NCBI GenBank assembly: GCA_052387905.1
Contig: JBQTIR010000010.1
Location: 1-64,000 of the forward strand
DNA length: 64,000 bases
DNA from: JBQTII01 sp052387905
Lineage (GTDB): Bacteria; Actinomycetota; Actinomycetes; Sporichthyales; Sporichthyaceae
Direction of reading: 5' to 3'
A program made the translations under genes and the position numbers. Position 1 is the stretch's first letter. Each line of letters begins with the position of its first letter. Below the pieces are notes generated by a model. It did no database searches. It saw nothing but the letters and a program-made list of their open reading frames with translations, and was not told the DNA's origin. Positions 40,288-49,546 of the stretch are shown here, in pieces.

Positions 40288-41070
40288 GTGAACACGGTTC
40301 GCAGCGCCGTCCCGGCGTTCGAGTACTGGGTGCTGCGCTACCGCGGGGCCTGGCGCAGCAACCTGCTCGCACTCGTCCTGGGGCCAGTGCTTTACCTGGG
40401 CGGGCTGGGCATCGGGCTGGGCATGCTGGTGGACCGGCAGGTCGGCACGGCGAGCCTGGGCGGTGTCGAGTACTTGGCCTTCCTCGCGCCCGGGCTGCTG
40501 GCCGTCACCGCGATGCAGCTGGGATTCGACGAGGGTGCCTGGCCGGTGATCGGCGCGCTGCGCTGGTGGAAGAGCTACCCGGCGATGCAGGCGACACCCC
40601 TGCGGACGGCGGACATCTTCGCCGGGCACATGCTCTACGTCGCGGTGCGGCTCACCGTCGCCGTGGTGATCTTCGCGCTTGTCGGGGCCTTGTTCGGTGC
40701 GTTCAACTCGCTCTGGGTGCTGCTGGCGGTACCGGCCGCGGTGCTGTGCGGGATGGCGCATACGACACCGTCCGCGGCGTATGCGATCACCCGGCGCTCG
40801 GAGATCAGCCTGGCTGCCACCTACCGGTTCGTGATCTTGCCGGTGTCGCTGTTCTCCGGGGTCTTCTTCCCGATCTCGCAGCTGCCGCGCGTCCTGGAGG
40901 TGCTCGCCTGGTTCACCCCGCTCTGGCACGGCGTCGATCTGTGCCGCGACCTCGCCCTGGGTGAGGCGGCGGTGTTGGGCTCGCTCGGGCACCTGGGCTA
41001 TCTGTTGTTGTGGATCGCCGGCGGATTCGCGATCGGGGTCCGGACCTACGCCCGGCGGTTGTCGCCATGA
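40288..41070 (+). CDS. ABC-2 type exporter permease (first)
   Basis: This 260-residue integral membrane protein has six predicted transmembrane segments (for example LLALVLGPVLYLGGLGIGLG, LAPGLLAVTAMQLGF and FRFVILPVSLFSGVFFPIS). A GTG start lies 1 base after the ATPase stop. It would form the exporter channel with the second permease. The ABC-2 signature near the C-terminus (FFPISQLP) is present. Confidence 0.88.
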   Translation: MNTVRSAVPAFEYWVLRYRGAWRSNLLALVLGPVLYLGGLGIGLGMLVDRQVGTASLGGVEYLAFLAPGLLAVTAMQLGFDEGAWPVIGALRWWKSYPAMQATPLRTADIFAGHMLYVAVRLTVAVVIFALVGALFGAFNSLWVLLAVPAAVLCGMAHTTPSAAYAITRRSEISLAATYRFVILPVSLFSGVFFPISQLPRVLEVLAWFTPLWHGVDLCRDLALGEAAVLGSLGHLGYLLLWIAGGFAIGVRTYARRLSP

Positions 41071-41891
41071 CTGAGCTGCGCGAGCGCGTGGCGGGGACCG
41101 GCATGTTCCAGGTGCTGCCACGGCTGCCTCGGCTGGGGGCGGGCCGGCACCTGATCGAACGCAACCTGATCTTCTTCCGCACGCACCTGTTGGTGATCAT
41201 CGGCGGGTTCTTCGAGGCGTTGTTCTACCTGCTCTCGATCGGCGTGGGGCTGGCCGATCTGGTCGGTGACGTCGAGGGTCCCGGTGGCCGGCTGCTCACC
41301 TACACCGAGTTCGTCGCCCCGGCGATGCTGGCGGCCTCGGCGATGAACGGCGCGGTCATGGAGACGTTCAACATCTTCGCCAAGCTGCACATGTCCAAGT
41401 CCTACGACGCGGTGCTGGCGACCCCGTTGACGATCCGCGACATCGCGATCGGGGAAGTGACCTGGGCCCTGCTCCGCGGCAGCTCCTACTCGGCGGCTTT
41501 TCTGGGGGTGATGGCTGCGCTCGGGCTGATCAGGTCCTGGTGGGCGGTGCTGGCCTTCCCGGCGGTGGTGCTGCTCGGGTTCACCTTCGCCGCCGTGGGC
41601 CTCGCGGCGACGACGTTCATGCGCGGCTGGCAGGACTTCGAGTGGATCACCACCGCCACCTTGCCGATGTTCCTGTTCTCGGCGACCTTCGCCCCGCTCT
41701 CGGCGTACCCCGAACCGGTCGCCGCGCTGGCCCGGGCGCTGCCGCTGTATCACGGGGTCACGCTGCTGCGGGGGCTGAGCACCGGGGCCGTGGACGCCGG
41801 CCTGCTGGTGCATCTCGCGTACCTGCTGGCCCTGGGGATGGGTGCCCTGTGGGTGGCGCTGCGGCGCCTGGATTCGATCCTGTGCCGGTGA
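41067..41891 (+). CDS. ABC-2 type exporter permease (second)
   Basis: This 274-residue membrane protein is paralogous to the first permease. Its ATG overlaps the first permease stop (ATGA). Six transmembrane segments are visible, including HLLVIIGGFFEALFYLLSIG and TATLPMFLFSATFAPLSAYP. The N-terminal cytoplasmic piece is basic. Two different permeases plus one ATPase suggest a heterodimeric exporter. Confidence 0.88.
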   Translation: MTELRERVAGTGMFQVLPRLPRLGAGRHLIERNLIFFRTHLLVIIGGFFEALFYLLSIGVGLADLVGDVEGPGGRLLTYTEFVAPAMLAASAMNGAVMETFNIFAKLHMSKSYDAVLATPLTIRDIAIGEVTWALLRGSSYSAAFLGVMAALGLIRSWWAVLAFPAVVLLGFTFAAVGLAATTFMRGWQDFEWITTATLPMFLFSATFAPLSAYPEPVAALARALPLYHGVTLLRGLSTGAVDAGLLVHLAYLLALGMGALWVALRRLDSILCR

Positions 41892-41984
41892 GGATCTGAC
41901 CCGGCCAACGGCTCCTCCGTCGCCGACGGGGCGCCCGGCCAGTACCATGTGCGCGATTCCCTTTCTCGATCGCAGGAGTTCGTC

Positions 41985-42311
41985 GTGGCCGGTGCCAAGC
42001 AGTCAAAGACCTCGCGCGCCTCAGTTCGCGCGGGTGCATCCGCCGCGGGCGGCGTCAGCGTCCTGGGTGAGGTCAAGTATCTGATCCCGCTCAACCGCGG
42101 CCGCAACGCCTACGTCCGGAACATCACCACCGGGCAGACCCCGAACCTGGCGACGAACTCCGAAGCCTTCGTCGAGGAGATCCGCACGCTGGCCGCGGCC
42201 GGCCACGGCCCGAAGATCAAGGCCGAGCTCGAGGTCCTCGCCGTCGAGGCCCCGGACCACGGCTGGGATGCGACGCTGGCCAGGCTGGTAGCCGCCGAGG
42301 TTCTGGTCTAG
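41985..42311 (+). CDS. Hypothetical protein, 108 residues
   Basis: GTG 41985 has AGGAG 6 bases upstream. The product starts with a basic Ser/Ala-rich stretch (AGAKQSKTSRASVRAGASAA). A compact region follows with YLIPLNRGRNAYVRNITTGQ and an EEIRTLAAAG-type helix, ending DATLARLVAAEVLV. No family or signal peptide is recognised. A TACCAT at 41943-41948 may be its -10. A strong terminator follows, so it is probably a single-gene unit. Confidence 0.6.
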   Translation: MAGAKQSKTSRASVRAGASAAGGVSVLGEVKYLIPLNRGRNAYVRNITTGQTPNLATNSEAFVEEIRTLAAAGHGPKIKAELEVLAVEAPDHGWDATLARLVAAEVLV

Positions 42312-42329
42312 ACCCTGCACCTCCACCTC

Positions 42330-42360
42330 CCGCCCCGCGCCGACCTCGGCCGCGGGGCGG
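42330..42360 (+). terminator. Strong hairpin terminator after the 108-residue gene
   Basis: CCGCCCCGCG (42330-42339) pairs perfectly with CGCGGGGCGG (42351-42360) around an 11-base loop. It begins 19 bases after the stop and is followed by TTCGG. Confidence 0.7.
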
Positions 42361-42397
42361 TTCGGCGTTCTGGGGCGGTGTCGGCCACACTGCTCGG

Positions 42398-42592
42398 GTG
42401 CGACTCACCGACTTCTGGGACCGGATGCGGACCGAGCTGGGGCCGACCTACGCCGAGTCCTACGCCCGGGACATGGTCCTTTCCGAGCTCGGCAGCCGCA
42501 CCGTCGAGCAGGCGTTGACGGCCGGGGAAGACCCCAAGGTCGTCTGGCGCGCCGTGTGTGTCGCCCTGGAGCTCCCGGCGACCAAGCGCTGA
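42398..42592 (+). CDS. DUF3046 family protein
   Basis: This 64-residue protein matches the DUF3046 pattern (MRLTDFWDRMRTELGPTYAE, then SRTVEQALTAGEDPKVVWRA). The family sits directly upstream of recA in many actinobacteria and its function is unknown. The GTG start lies 6 bases after a weak CACACT -10-like box. It ends 185 bases before the recA start and lies just before the LexA box, so it is not part of the SOS-controlled unit. Confidence 0.85.
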   Translation: MRLTDFWDRMRTELGPTYAESYARDMVLSELGSRTVEQALTAGEDPKVVWRAVCVALELPATKR

Positions 42593-42620
42593 TCGTCCAT
42601 ATCGGCGCGTCGCCTGGCAT

Positions 42621-42634
42621 CGAACGCATGTTCG
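42621..42634 (+). promoter_or_regulatory. LexA (SOS) box of recA
   Basis: CGAACGCATGTTCG matches the actinobacterial and Gram-positive LexA consensus CGAAC-N4-GTTCG perfectly and is palindromic. It lies 144 bases before the recA ATG, as expected for SOS control. Confidence 0.9.
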
Positions 42635-42701
42635 ACGTAGCGTATCCACAGGCGCCGCAAGGCCAGGCCGTCGTCCACAGATTCAGCTGAGTCCGTGGAG
42701 A

Positions 42702-42724
42702 TTGTCGGACCCCCCTGCAAGTGT
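42702..42724 (+). promoter_or_regulatory. Possible second recA promoter of the LexA-independent type
   Basis: TTGTCGG at 42702-42708 resembles the -35 of RecA-NDp promoters known in mycobacteria (activated by PafBC). AAGTGT at 42719-42724 is only a partial match to its -10. The spacing fits but the -10 is weak. Confidence 0.3.
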
Positions 42725-42777
42725 CGCCGGCGACGACAAACGTCTGAAGATCCTTTCGACCCGAGGTGGGGAAACCA

Positions 42778-43818
42778 ATGGCTGCACCGGACAAGGGCAA
42801 GTCCCTCGACACTGCGCTGACCCAGATCGAGCGCCAGTTCGGCAAGGGCGCGATCATGCGCCTCGGCGACGAGGTGCGCGCGCCGGCCGAAATCATTCCG
42901 ACCGGTTCGATCGCCCTCGACGTCGCGCTCGGCATCGGTGGTCTGCCGCGTGGGCGGGTCGTGGAGATCTACGGCCCGGAGTCCTCCGGCAAGACCACCG
43001 TCGCCCTGCACGCGGTGGCCAACGCGCAGAAGCTCGGCGGGGTCGCCGCGTTCATCGACGCTGAGCACGCGCTGGACCCGGAGTACGCGGCCAAGCTCGG
43101 TGTCGACACCGACAACCTGCTGGTCTCCCAGCCGGATACTGGTGAGCAGGCGCTTGAGATCGCCGACATGCTGATCCGCTCCGGTGCGATCGACATCATC
43201 GTGATCGACTCCGTCGCCGCCCTGGTGCCGCGCGCCGAGATCGAGGGCGAGATGGGCGACAGCCACGTCGGCCTGCAGGCCCGCCTGATGAGCCAGGCCC
43301 TGCGCAAGATCACCGGCGCACTGAGCAACTCCAACACCACCGCGATCTTCATCAACCAGCTGCGCGAAAAAATCGGGGTCATGTTTGGCTCGCCGGAGAC
43401 CACGACCGGGGGTCGGGCACTGAAGTTCTACGCCTCGATCCGCCTGGACGTCCGGCGCATCGAAACCCTCAAGGACGGCACGGAGCCGGTCGGTAACCGG
43501 ACCCGGATCAAGGTCGTCAAGAACAAGATGGCCGCGCCGTTCAAGCAGGCCGAGTTCGACATCCTCTACGGGATGGGCATCAGCCGCGAGGGTGGCCTGA
43601 TCGACATGGGCGTCGAGCAGGGCTTCGTGCGCAAGTCCGGGGCTTGGTACACCTACGAGGGGGACCAGCTCGGGCAGGGCAAGGAGAATGCGCGCAAGTT
43701 CCTGTGCGACAACCCCGACCTCTCCGACGAGATCGAGAAGAAGATCAAGGAGAAGCTCGGCGTCGGTCCGCAGCTGGACAAGCCGGCCGAGCCCGACGAC
43801 GCTCCCGTCGACTTCTGA
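42778..43818 (+). CDS. recA: Recombinase RecA
   Basis: This 346-residue recombination and SOS-signalling ATPase has Walker A GPESSGKT (66-73), AEHALDPEYA and an intact C-terminal domain. ATG 42778 has GAGGTGGGG upstream; a GTG at 42766 is less likely. No intein is present. SOS control is indicated by the LexA box upstream, and recX follows as its regulator. Confidence 0.98.
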   Translation: MAAPDKGKSLDTALTQIERQFGKGAIMRLGDEVRAPAEIIPTGSIALDVALGIGGLPRGRVVEIYGPESSGKTTVALHAVANAQKLGGVAAFIDAEHALDPEYAAKLGVDTDNLLVSQPDTGEQALEIADMLIRSGAIDIIVIDSVAALVPRAEIEGEMGDSHVGLQARLMSQALRKITGALSNSNTTAIFINQLREKIGVMFGSPETTTGGRALKFYASIRLDVRRIETLKDGTEPVGNRTRIKVVKNKMAAPFKQAEFDILYGMGISREGGLIDMGVEQGFVRKSGAWYTYEGDQLGQGKENARKFLCDNPDLSDEIEKKIKEKLGVGPQLDKPAEPDDAPVDF

Positions 43819-43843
43819 ACTCGGCGCGAGGTAAGGCAGCGCA

Positions 43844-43918
43844 ATGAGCGAGCGAACCAATAAGGACAGCGCACTGTCGCTCATGGGGGGGCCGAGCGCT
43901 AGCGAGGTTTCCCCATGA
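43844..43918 (+). CDS. Possible 24-residue leader ORF overlapping recX
   Basis: This short frame (MSERTNKDSALSLMGGPSAS, then EVSP) begins after GAGGTAAGG and its TGA overlaps the recX ATG in an ATGA. It lies between recA and recX. It could couple recX translation to upstream ribosomes. The DNA also resembles a GAGCGCTAGCGAG-type repeat, so chance is possible. Confidence 0.3.
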   Translation: MSERTNKDSALSLMGGPSASEVSP

Positions 43919-44475
43919 GCACGGCGCGTCGGACCCGTCGGGGAACCCCTCCCAACCCGGTGGAGTCCGGCGCGCCGAAACCGGCGTCCGGGGCCGAGGG
44001 CCCGCTCGATCCCTATGAGCGTGCGCGGGAGATCTGCTTGATCCAGCTCTCGCACGGCCCGCGCACCGCGGTTCAGTTGGCCCGGGTGCTGACGCGGAAG
44101 GGTATCGACGACGAGGTCGCGGAGCAGATCCTTGGCCGGCTTACCGAGGTCGGCCTGATCGACGACGAGGCCTTCGCCCGGGCCTGGGTGCAGTCCCGCC
44201 ACACCGGGCGCGGCCTGGCTCGGCGGGCCCTCGCCCACGAATTGCGCACCCGCGGCGTCGACCAGGGCGTGATCGCGGTGGCGGTCGCAGACCTCGATCC
44301 GGAGCAGGAACTGGCGACTGCGCGGGCGCTAGCCATCAAGCGGTTGGCAAGCACCCAGGGTTTGGAGACCGCGGCCCGCTACCGCCGCGTCGCCTCGGTA
44401 CTGGCCCGCAAGGGGTACTCCGAGGCAGTGGCGTACCGGGTGATCCGGGAGGCGCTGGAGGCCGAAGGTCCCTGA
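43915..44475 (+). CDS. recX: RecA regulator RecX
   Basis: This 186-residue helical protein binds RecA filaments and limits their activity. It shows three tandem three-helix repeats, with AREICLIQLSHGPRTAVQLA, FARAWVQSRHTGRGLARRAL and a C-terminal KRLAST-containing repeat. It follows recA by about 100 bases. It is convergent with the glutamate importer operon, and a family 2 palindrome separates them. Confidence 0.93.
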   Translation: MSTARRTRRGTPPNPVESGAPKPASGAEGPLDPYERAREICLIQLSHGPRTAVQLARVLTRKGIDDEVAEQILGRLTEVGLIDDEAFARAWVQSRHTGRGLARRALAHELRTRGVDQGVIAVAVADLDPEQELATARALAIKRLASTQGLETAARYRRVASVLARKGYSEAVAYRVIREALEAEGP

Positions 44476-44489
44476 CCACCCACGCCTGA

Positions 44490-44531
44490 CGTCAGCGAGA
44501 TCGGGCGCTATAGCGATCGCTGTCGCTGACG
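44490..44531. repeat. Family 2 intergenic palindrome between convergent recX and gluD
   Basis: CGTCAGCGA (44490-44498) pairs with TCGCTGACG (44523-44531). The centre is a perfect 10-base palindrome CGCTATAGCG (44506-44515). It directly abuts the gluD stop and could terminate both genes. The core GCTATAGCGATCGCT differs at one position from the copy at 33899-33940. Confidence 0.75.
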
Positions 44532-45443
44532 CTACGGCTCCCGCGGCAGGGCGCGGCCGGAGAGTCGTCGCTCGAGGAAGACCGCCAGCCGGCTCAGTGC
44601 GTAGTTGATCGCGATGTACATCGCCCCGATCAGCAGGTACATCTGCAAGGGGTTCTGCAGGGTCTGAATGGCGATGTTGCCGCGACGCAACAGCTCTTCG
44701 TAAGCAATGAAGAATCCGAGCGAGGTGTCTTTCAGCACGACGACCAGCTGACTGATCATCGCCGGGAGCATGACCCGGAACGCCTGGGGAAGCAGGATGA
44801 GTCGCAGCGTCTGAGCGCGGGTCAGCCCCATCGCATAGGCGGCCTCGGCCTGCCCCCGCGGCAAGGACTGCACGCCCGCGCGCACGATCTCGCCGATGAT
44901 CACCGAGTTGTAGGCCGTCAGGCCGATCACCAGGTACCACATCAGGGGAAGCTCGATCCCGGCCTGGGGCAGGGTTCGGGCCGCGAAGAAGATCGAGATG
45001 ATGACCGGCAGTCCGCGCAGCACCTCGAGGACACCGACCACCGTGCCGCGGTAGGCCCGCACGCTCACCTGGCGGGTGTACCGCCGAGCGGGTGACGGCG
45101 TGTGCCCCCCCGACGCGCTGACGGCTCGCGGGGAGAGCTGGCCGGCGTGAATTCGCACGACGGCGAACAGGACGCCGAGCACGAGGGAGAACGCCATGGC
45201 CCACGCCGCAACCTGCAGGGTGCGGCGAAGGCCCGTACCGAGGAAGGTCCACACCAAGGTGAACCGTTCGTGGCGCGGGTCGAACATCGGCCGCCAGCGC
45301 TCGGACTCGAACTGGCCCTGCTCCTCCAGGCGTAGCGCCACCAGAACCACGACGGCCAGCAGGGCGGCGCCGGTGGCGACGCTGGCGATCAGGATTCGCC
45401 GCCGGCCCACCGGACCGGGTGCGTCGTAGAGGACCGAACTCAT
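44532..45443 (-). CDS. gluD: Glutamate ABC transporter permease GluD
   Basis: This 303-residue inner-membrane permease is of the polar amino acid (HisMQ/GluCD) family. Its ATG overlaps the gluC stop (ATGA). It has a long cytoplasmic N-terminus with one extra helix near 17-40 and a five-helix core. The EAA loop signature (EAAYAMGLTRAQTLRLILLP) contacts the ATPase. About 60 residues before the core carry a Ser/Arg-rich insertion (HTPSPARRYTRQVS). It forms the channel with GluC. Confidence 0.92.
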   Translation of the reverse strand: MSSVLYDAPGPVGRRRILIASVATGAALLAVVVLVALRLEEQGQFESERWRPMFDPRHERFTLVWTFLGTGLRRTLQVAAWAMAFSLVLGVLFAVVRIHAGQLSPRAVSASGGHTPSPARRYTRQVSVRAYRGTVVGVLEVLRGLPVIISIFFAARTLPQAGIELPLMWYLVIGLTAYNSVIIGEIVRAGVQSLPRGQAEAAYAMGLTRAQTLRLILLPQAFRVMLPAMISQLVVVLKDTSLGFFIAYEELLRRGNIAIQTLQNPLQMYLLIGAMYIAINYALSRLAVFLERRLSGRALPREP

Positions 45444-46090
45444 CGCTGCACCGCCACCCGTCGTTCGAGTACGCCGAGCAGCAGTCCGGCGGGGATCGTC
45501 AGCAGCAGATACCCGACGGCCACTCCGGTGATGACGGGTAACGCGTCGAGACCCTGCGAGCCGGTCAAGGTATTGATGATCCCGAACAGCTCGCCGCCGA
45601 CGCCGAATGCGCCGACGATCGCGGAGTTCTTGATCATCGCGATGATCACGCTGCCCAGGGGCGGGACGACCGAGCGCAGCGCCTGCGGCAGGACGACGAA
45701 GCGCAGTGACTGCCGGAATCCGAGCCCGATGGAGCGAGCCGCCTCCGCCTGGCCGGTAGGCACCGCATTGATGCCGCTGCGGATCGCCTCGCAGACGAAG
45801 GCCGCGGTGTACAGCGCCAGGGCCCCCACGGCGAATCGGTAGTAGCTCTGGTTGATTCCGATCTCGGGGATTCCGAACGCGATGAAGAACAGCACCACCG
45901 TCAGCGGGCAGTTGCGGAAGATGGTGACGTAGGAGGTGCCCACCCAACGCAATGGCGGGATCGGGGACACGCGGAAGGACGCGAGGATCGTGCCCAGCAG
46001 GAGCGCGCCGAGACCCGACCACGCGACGATGCCGAGCGTTTTGAAGAACCCGGTACGGAACAACGCGAAGTTGTCGATGACGACGTCCAC
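45440..46090 (-). CDS. gluC: Glutamate ABC transporter permease GluC
   Basis: This 216-residue permease is of the same family, with the EAA loop EAARSIGLGFRQSLRFVVLP and about five transmembrane helices. A GTG start lies at 46090. It overlaps gluD by 4 bases. The gluB gene lies 99 bases upstream with a hairpin between, which may lower expression of the membrane subunits relative to the binding protein. Confidence 0.93.
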   Translation of the reverse strand: MDVVIDNFALFRTGFFKTLGIVAWSGLGALLLGTILASFRVSPIPPLRWVGTSYVTIFRNCPLTVVLFFIAFGIPEIGINQSYYRFAVGALALYTAAFVCEAIRSGINAVPTGQAEAARSIGLGFRQSLRFVVLPQALRSVVPPLGSVIIAMIKNSAIVGAFGVGGELFGIINTLTGSQGLDALPVITGVAVGYLLLTIPAGLLLGVLERRVAVQR

Positions 46091-46117
46091 TGCGCCCGAT
46101 GTCCTCCTTGCACGTGG

Positions 46118-46158
46118 CGTCGGGTGGTCACCGGATCAATCGGCGTCCCACCCCGACG
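46118..46158 (-). promoter_or_regulatory. Hairpin between gluB and gluC
   Basis: CGTCGGGTGG (46118-46127) pairs with CCACCCCGACG (46148-46158) with one bulged base. Hairpins here often protect the gluB mRNA or reduce read-through, giving more binding protein than permease. This role is inferred. Confidence 0.45.
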
Positions 46159-46189
46159 GTGGTCACGTCGCACCCGGATTCGGCCGGGC

Positions 46190-47179
46190 TCACTCCTCGT
46201 CGTCGCTGGTCGGGGTGGGGCTCGACGTCGCGGCTGCGCTCGCGGTCGGCGTCGCGCTGGTGGCTGCGGCCGGAATCTGCCCGCACTGATAGAGCTCAGG
46301 AAGTTCCGGCGTCTCGGGCTCGACCTGGCCCGCGGTGTCCTCCCACGCCTTGGCGTAGCGTCCGTCCTGCGCTGCTGCGCGCAGGGTGTCGTGGATGAAT
46401 TCACAGAACGCCAGGTCGCCCTCGGCGATCCCGATGCCGTAGGGCTCCACGGTGAAGGTGTCCCCGACGAGCTTGAAGGCCCCGTCGCTGTTCTCCACCA
46501 GCCCGAGCAGGATCACGTTGTCGGTCGTCACCGCGTCCACCTGGCCGGTACGCAGGGCGTCGGCGCACTTGGAGTACACGTCGAACAGCGTGACCTGGTC
46601 CTCGTCCACGTACTCCAGGATGTTCAGTGCCGGGGTCGAGCCGGTGACCGAGCAGACCTTCGCCTCGGTTTCGCGCAACGAGTCCGGCCCGGTGATCTCG
46701 GTGTCGTCGTCGGCGACCATCAGCGTCTGACCGGCGACGTAGTACGGGCCGGCGAAGTCGATGCGCTCCCCGCGAGTCGCGTTGATCGTGTAGGTGGCGA
46801 CCACCATGTCGGCATCGCCGGACACGATCCGCTCCTCACGGACAGCGGAGGGAGTCTCGATCCAGGTGATGTCGTCGGCGTCGATGCCGAGCTCCGCCGC
46901 AATGATCTTGGCGATCTCGACGTCGAAGCCCGCGGGTTCGTCGTCCAGGCCCTTGAGCCCGAACAGCGGTTGGTCGAACTTGGTGCCCACGGTCATCGCG
47001 CCGGCTTCCGCGAGACGGGCCATCGTGGAACCCGCCGGGAAGGTCGAGTCGGCGTCAGCGGTGGCGGTGGGCTGGTCGACCGGTGTCGAGGCGGTGACCT
47101 CCTCATCGTCGGAGCAGGAGGCCAGGCCGAGGGTGAGGGTGAGCACCGCGGCTGCGGTGGTGAGGCGGCGAAGCTTCAT
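46190..47179 (-). CDS. gluB: Glutamate-binding lipoprotein GluB
   Basis: This 329-residue solute-binding lipoprotein has a signal peptide (MKLRRLTTAAAVLTLTLGLA) with lipobox LASC. The binding-protein core (about 65-300) has VGTKFDQPLFGLKG, AGFDVEIAKIIAAELG and YGIGIAEGD. ATG 47179 is preferred to an upstream in-frame start because AGGACT precedes it and the signal peptide is then typical. An Ala/Thr/Ser tail ending DDEE is unusual. The protein delivers glutamate to GluCD. Confidence 0.92.
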   Translation of the reverse strand: MKLRRLTTAAAVLTLTLGLASCSDDEEVTASTPVDQPTATADADSTFPAGSTMARLAEAGAMTVGTKFDQPLFGLKGLDDEPAGFDVEIAKIIAAELGIDADDITWIETPSAVREERIVSGDADMVVATYTINATRGERIDFAGPYYVAGQTLMVADDDTEITGPDSLRETEAKVCSVTGSTPALNILEYVDEDQVTLFDVYSKCADALRTGQVDAVTTDNVILLGLVENSDGAFKLVGDTFTVEPYGIGIAEGDLAFCEFIHDTLRAAAQDGRYAKAWEDTAGQVEPETPELPELYQCGQIPAAATSATPTASAAATSSPTPTSDDEE

Positions 47180-47251
47180 CGGATGAGTCCTTCTGGTCGC
47201 CGTACGCGGTCGGTCATGTCGAGGTGTCGGAGATAGCGAGTTGTCGGACAA

Positions 47252-48013
47252 TCAGTGGGCAAGGATCTTGCCGAGGAAATCGCGGGCGCGCTCGGTGCGC
47301 GGGGCGCCGAAGAAGGCTGCGGGAGAGTCCTCCTCGACGATCGCGCCCTGGTCCATGAAGACGACGCGGTTCGCCGAGGCTTTCGCGAAGCCCATCTCGT
47401 GGGTGACGACGATCATCGTCATCCCCTCGTGGGCGAGCTCGCGCATCACGTCGAGAACCTCGGAGATCATCTCCGGGTCCAGGGAGGAGGTCGGCTCGTC
47501 GAAGAGCATGACCTTGGGCTCCATCGCCAGCGCGCGGGCGATCGCCACCCGCTGCTGCTGGCCACCGGAGAGCTGCGCCGGCATCTTCTGGGCCTGGTCG
47601 GCGACCCCGACGCGGTCGAGCAGCTCGCGGCCGCGGGCCTCGGCGGCGGTTTTGTCCTTGCCGCGGACCTTGATCGGCCCGAGCGTCACGTTGTCCAGCA
47701 CGGACTTGTGGGCGAACAGGTTGAAGGACTGGAAGACCATGCCGACGTCGGCCCGCAGGCGCGCGAGAGCCTTACCCTCCTCGGGCAGGGGCACTCCGTC
47801 GATGCGGATCGTGCCGGAGTCGATGGGCTCGAGGCGGTTGATCGCCCGGCACAGCGTCGACTTGCCCGAGCCCGACGGTCCGATCACCACCACGACCTCG
47901 CCACGGGCGACGCTCAGGTTGACCTCGCGCAGGACGTGCAGCGACCCGAAGTGCTTGTTGACCTGCGCCATCTCGACCAGGGGCCGCGCGGTCTGCCCGT
48001 CGGGTACCTCCAT
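47252..48013 (-). CDS. gluA: Glutamate ABC transporter ATP-binding protein GluA
   Basis: This 253-residue polar-amino-acid importer ATPase has Walker A GPSGSGKST (45-53), LSGGQQQRVAIARAL, and Walker B VMLFDEPTSSLDPE. It ends IVEEDSPAAFF...ILAH, typical of GluA. It is the first gene of a gluABCD operon on the minus strand. A TAGGTT -10 ends 6 bases before the ATG, pointing to a leaderless transcript. Confidence 0.95.
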   Translation of the reverse strand: MEVPDGQTARPLVEMAQVNKHFGSLHVLREVNLSVARGEVVVVIGPSGSGKSTLCRAINRLEPIDSGTIRIDGVPLPEEGKALARLRADVGMVFQSFNLFAHKSVLDNVTLGPIKVRGKDKTAAEARGRELLDRVGVADQAQKMPAQLSGGQQQRVAIARALAMEPKVMLFDEPTSSLDPEMISEVLDVMRELAHEGMTMIVVTHEMGFAKASANRVVFMDQGAIVEEDSPAAFFGAPRTERARDFLGKILAH

Positions 48014-48019
48014 GGAGGA

Positions 48020-48025
48020 AACCTA
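48020..48025 (-). promoter_or_regulatory. -10 box of gluA (leaderless)
   Basis: TAGGTT on the minus strand ends 6 bases before the ATG at 48013. The promoter shares a 54-base divergent spacer with miaB. Confidence 0.5.
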
Positions 48026-48055
48026 GTCGGTCCGGGCCCCCACGCGGCGGCGCCG

Positions 48056-48061
48056 TAGGCT
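48056..48061 (+). promoter_or_regulatory. -10 box of miaB (leaderless)
   Basis: TAGGCT ends 6 bases before the GTG at 48068. It is divergent from the gluA promoter within the same short spacer. Confidence 0.5.
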
Positions 48062-48067
48062 CGAGGC

Positions 48068-49519
<1,452 letters not shown>

Positions 49520-49546
49520 TCGGGTCCAGGCGTCCTGGCTCGGCGG

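Noticed and set aside
42778..43818. Intein in recA
   Set aside because: The gene is the normal 346 codons with motifs uninterrupted.
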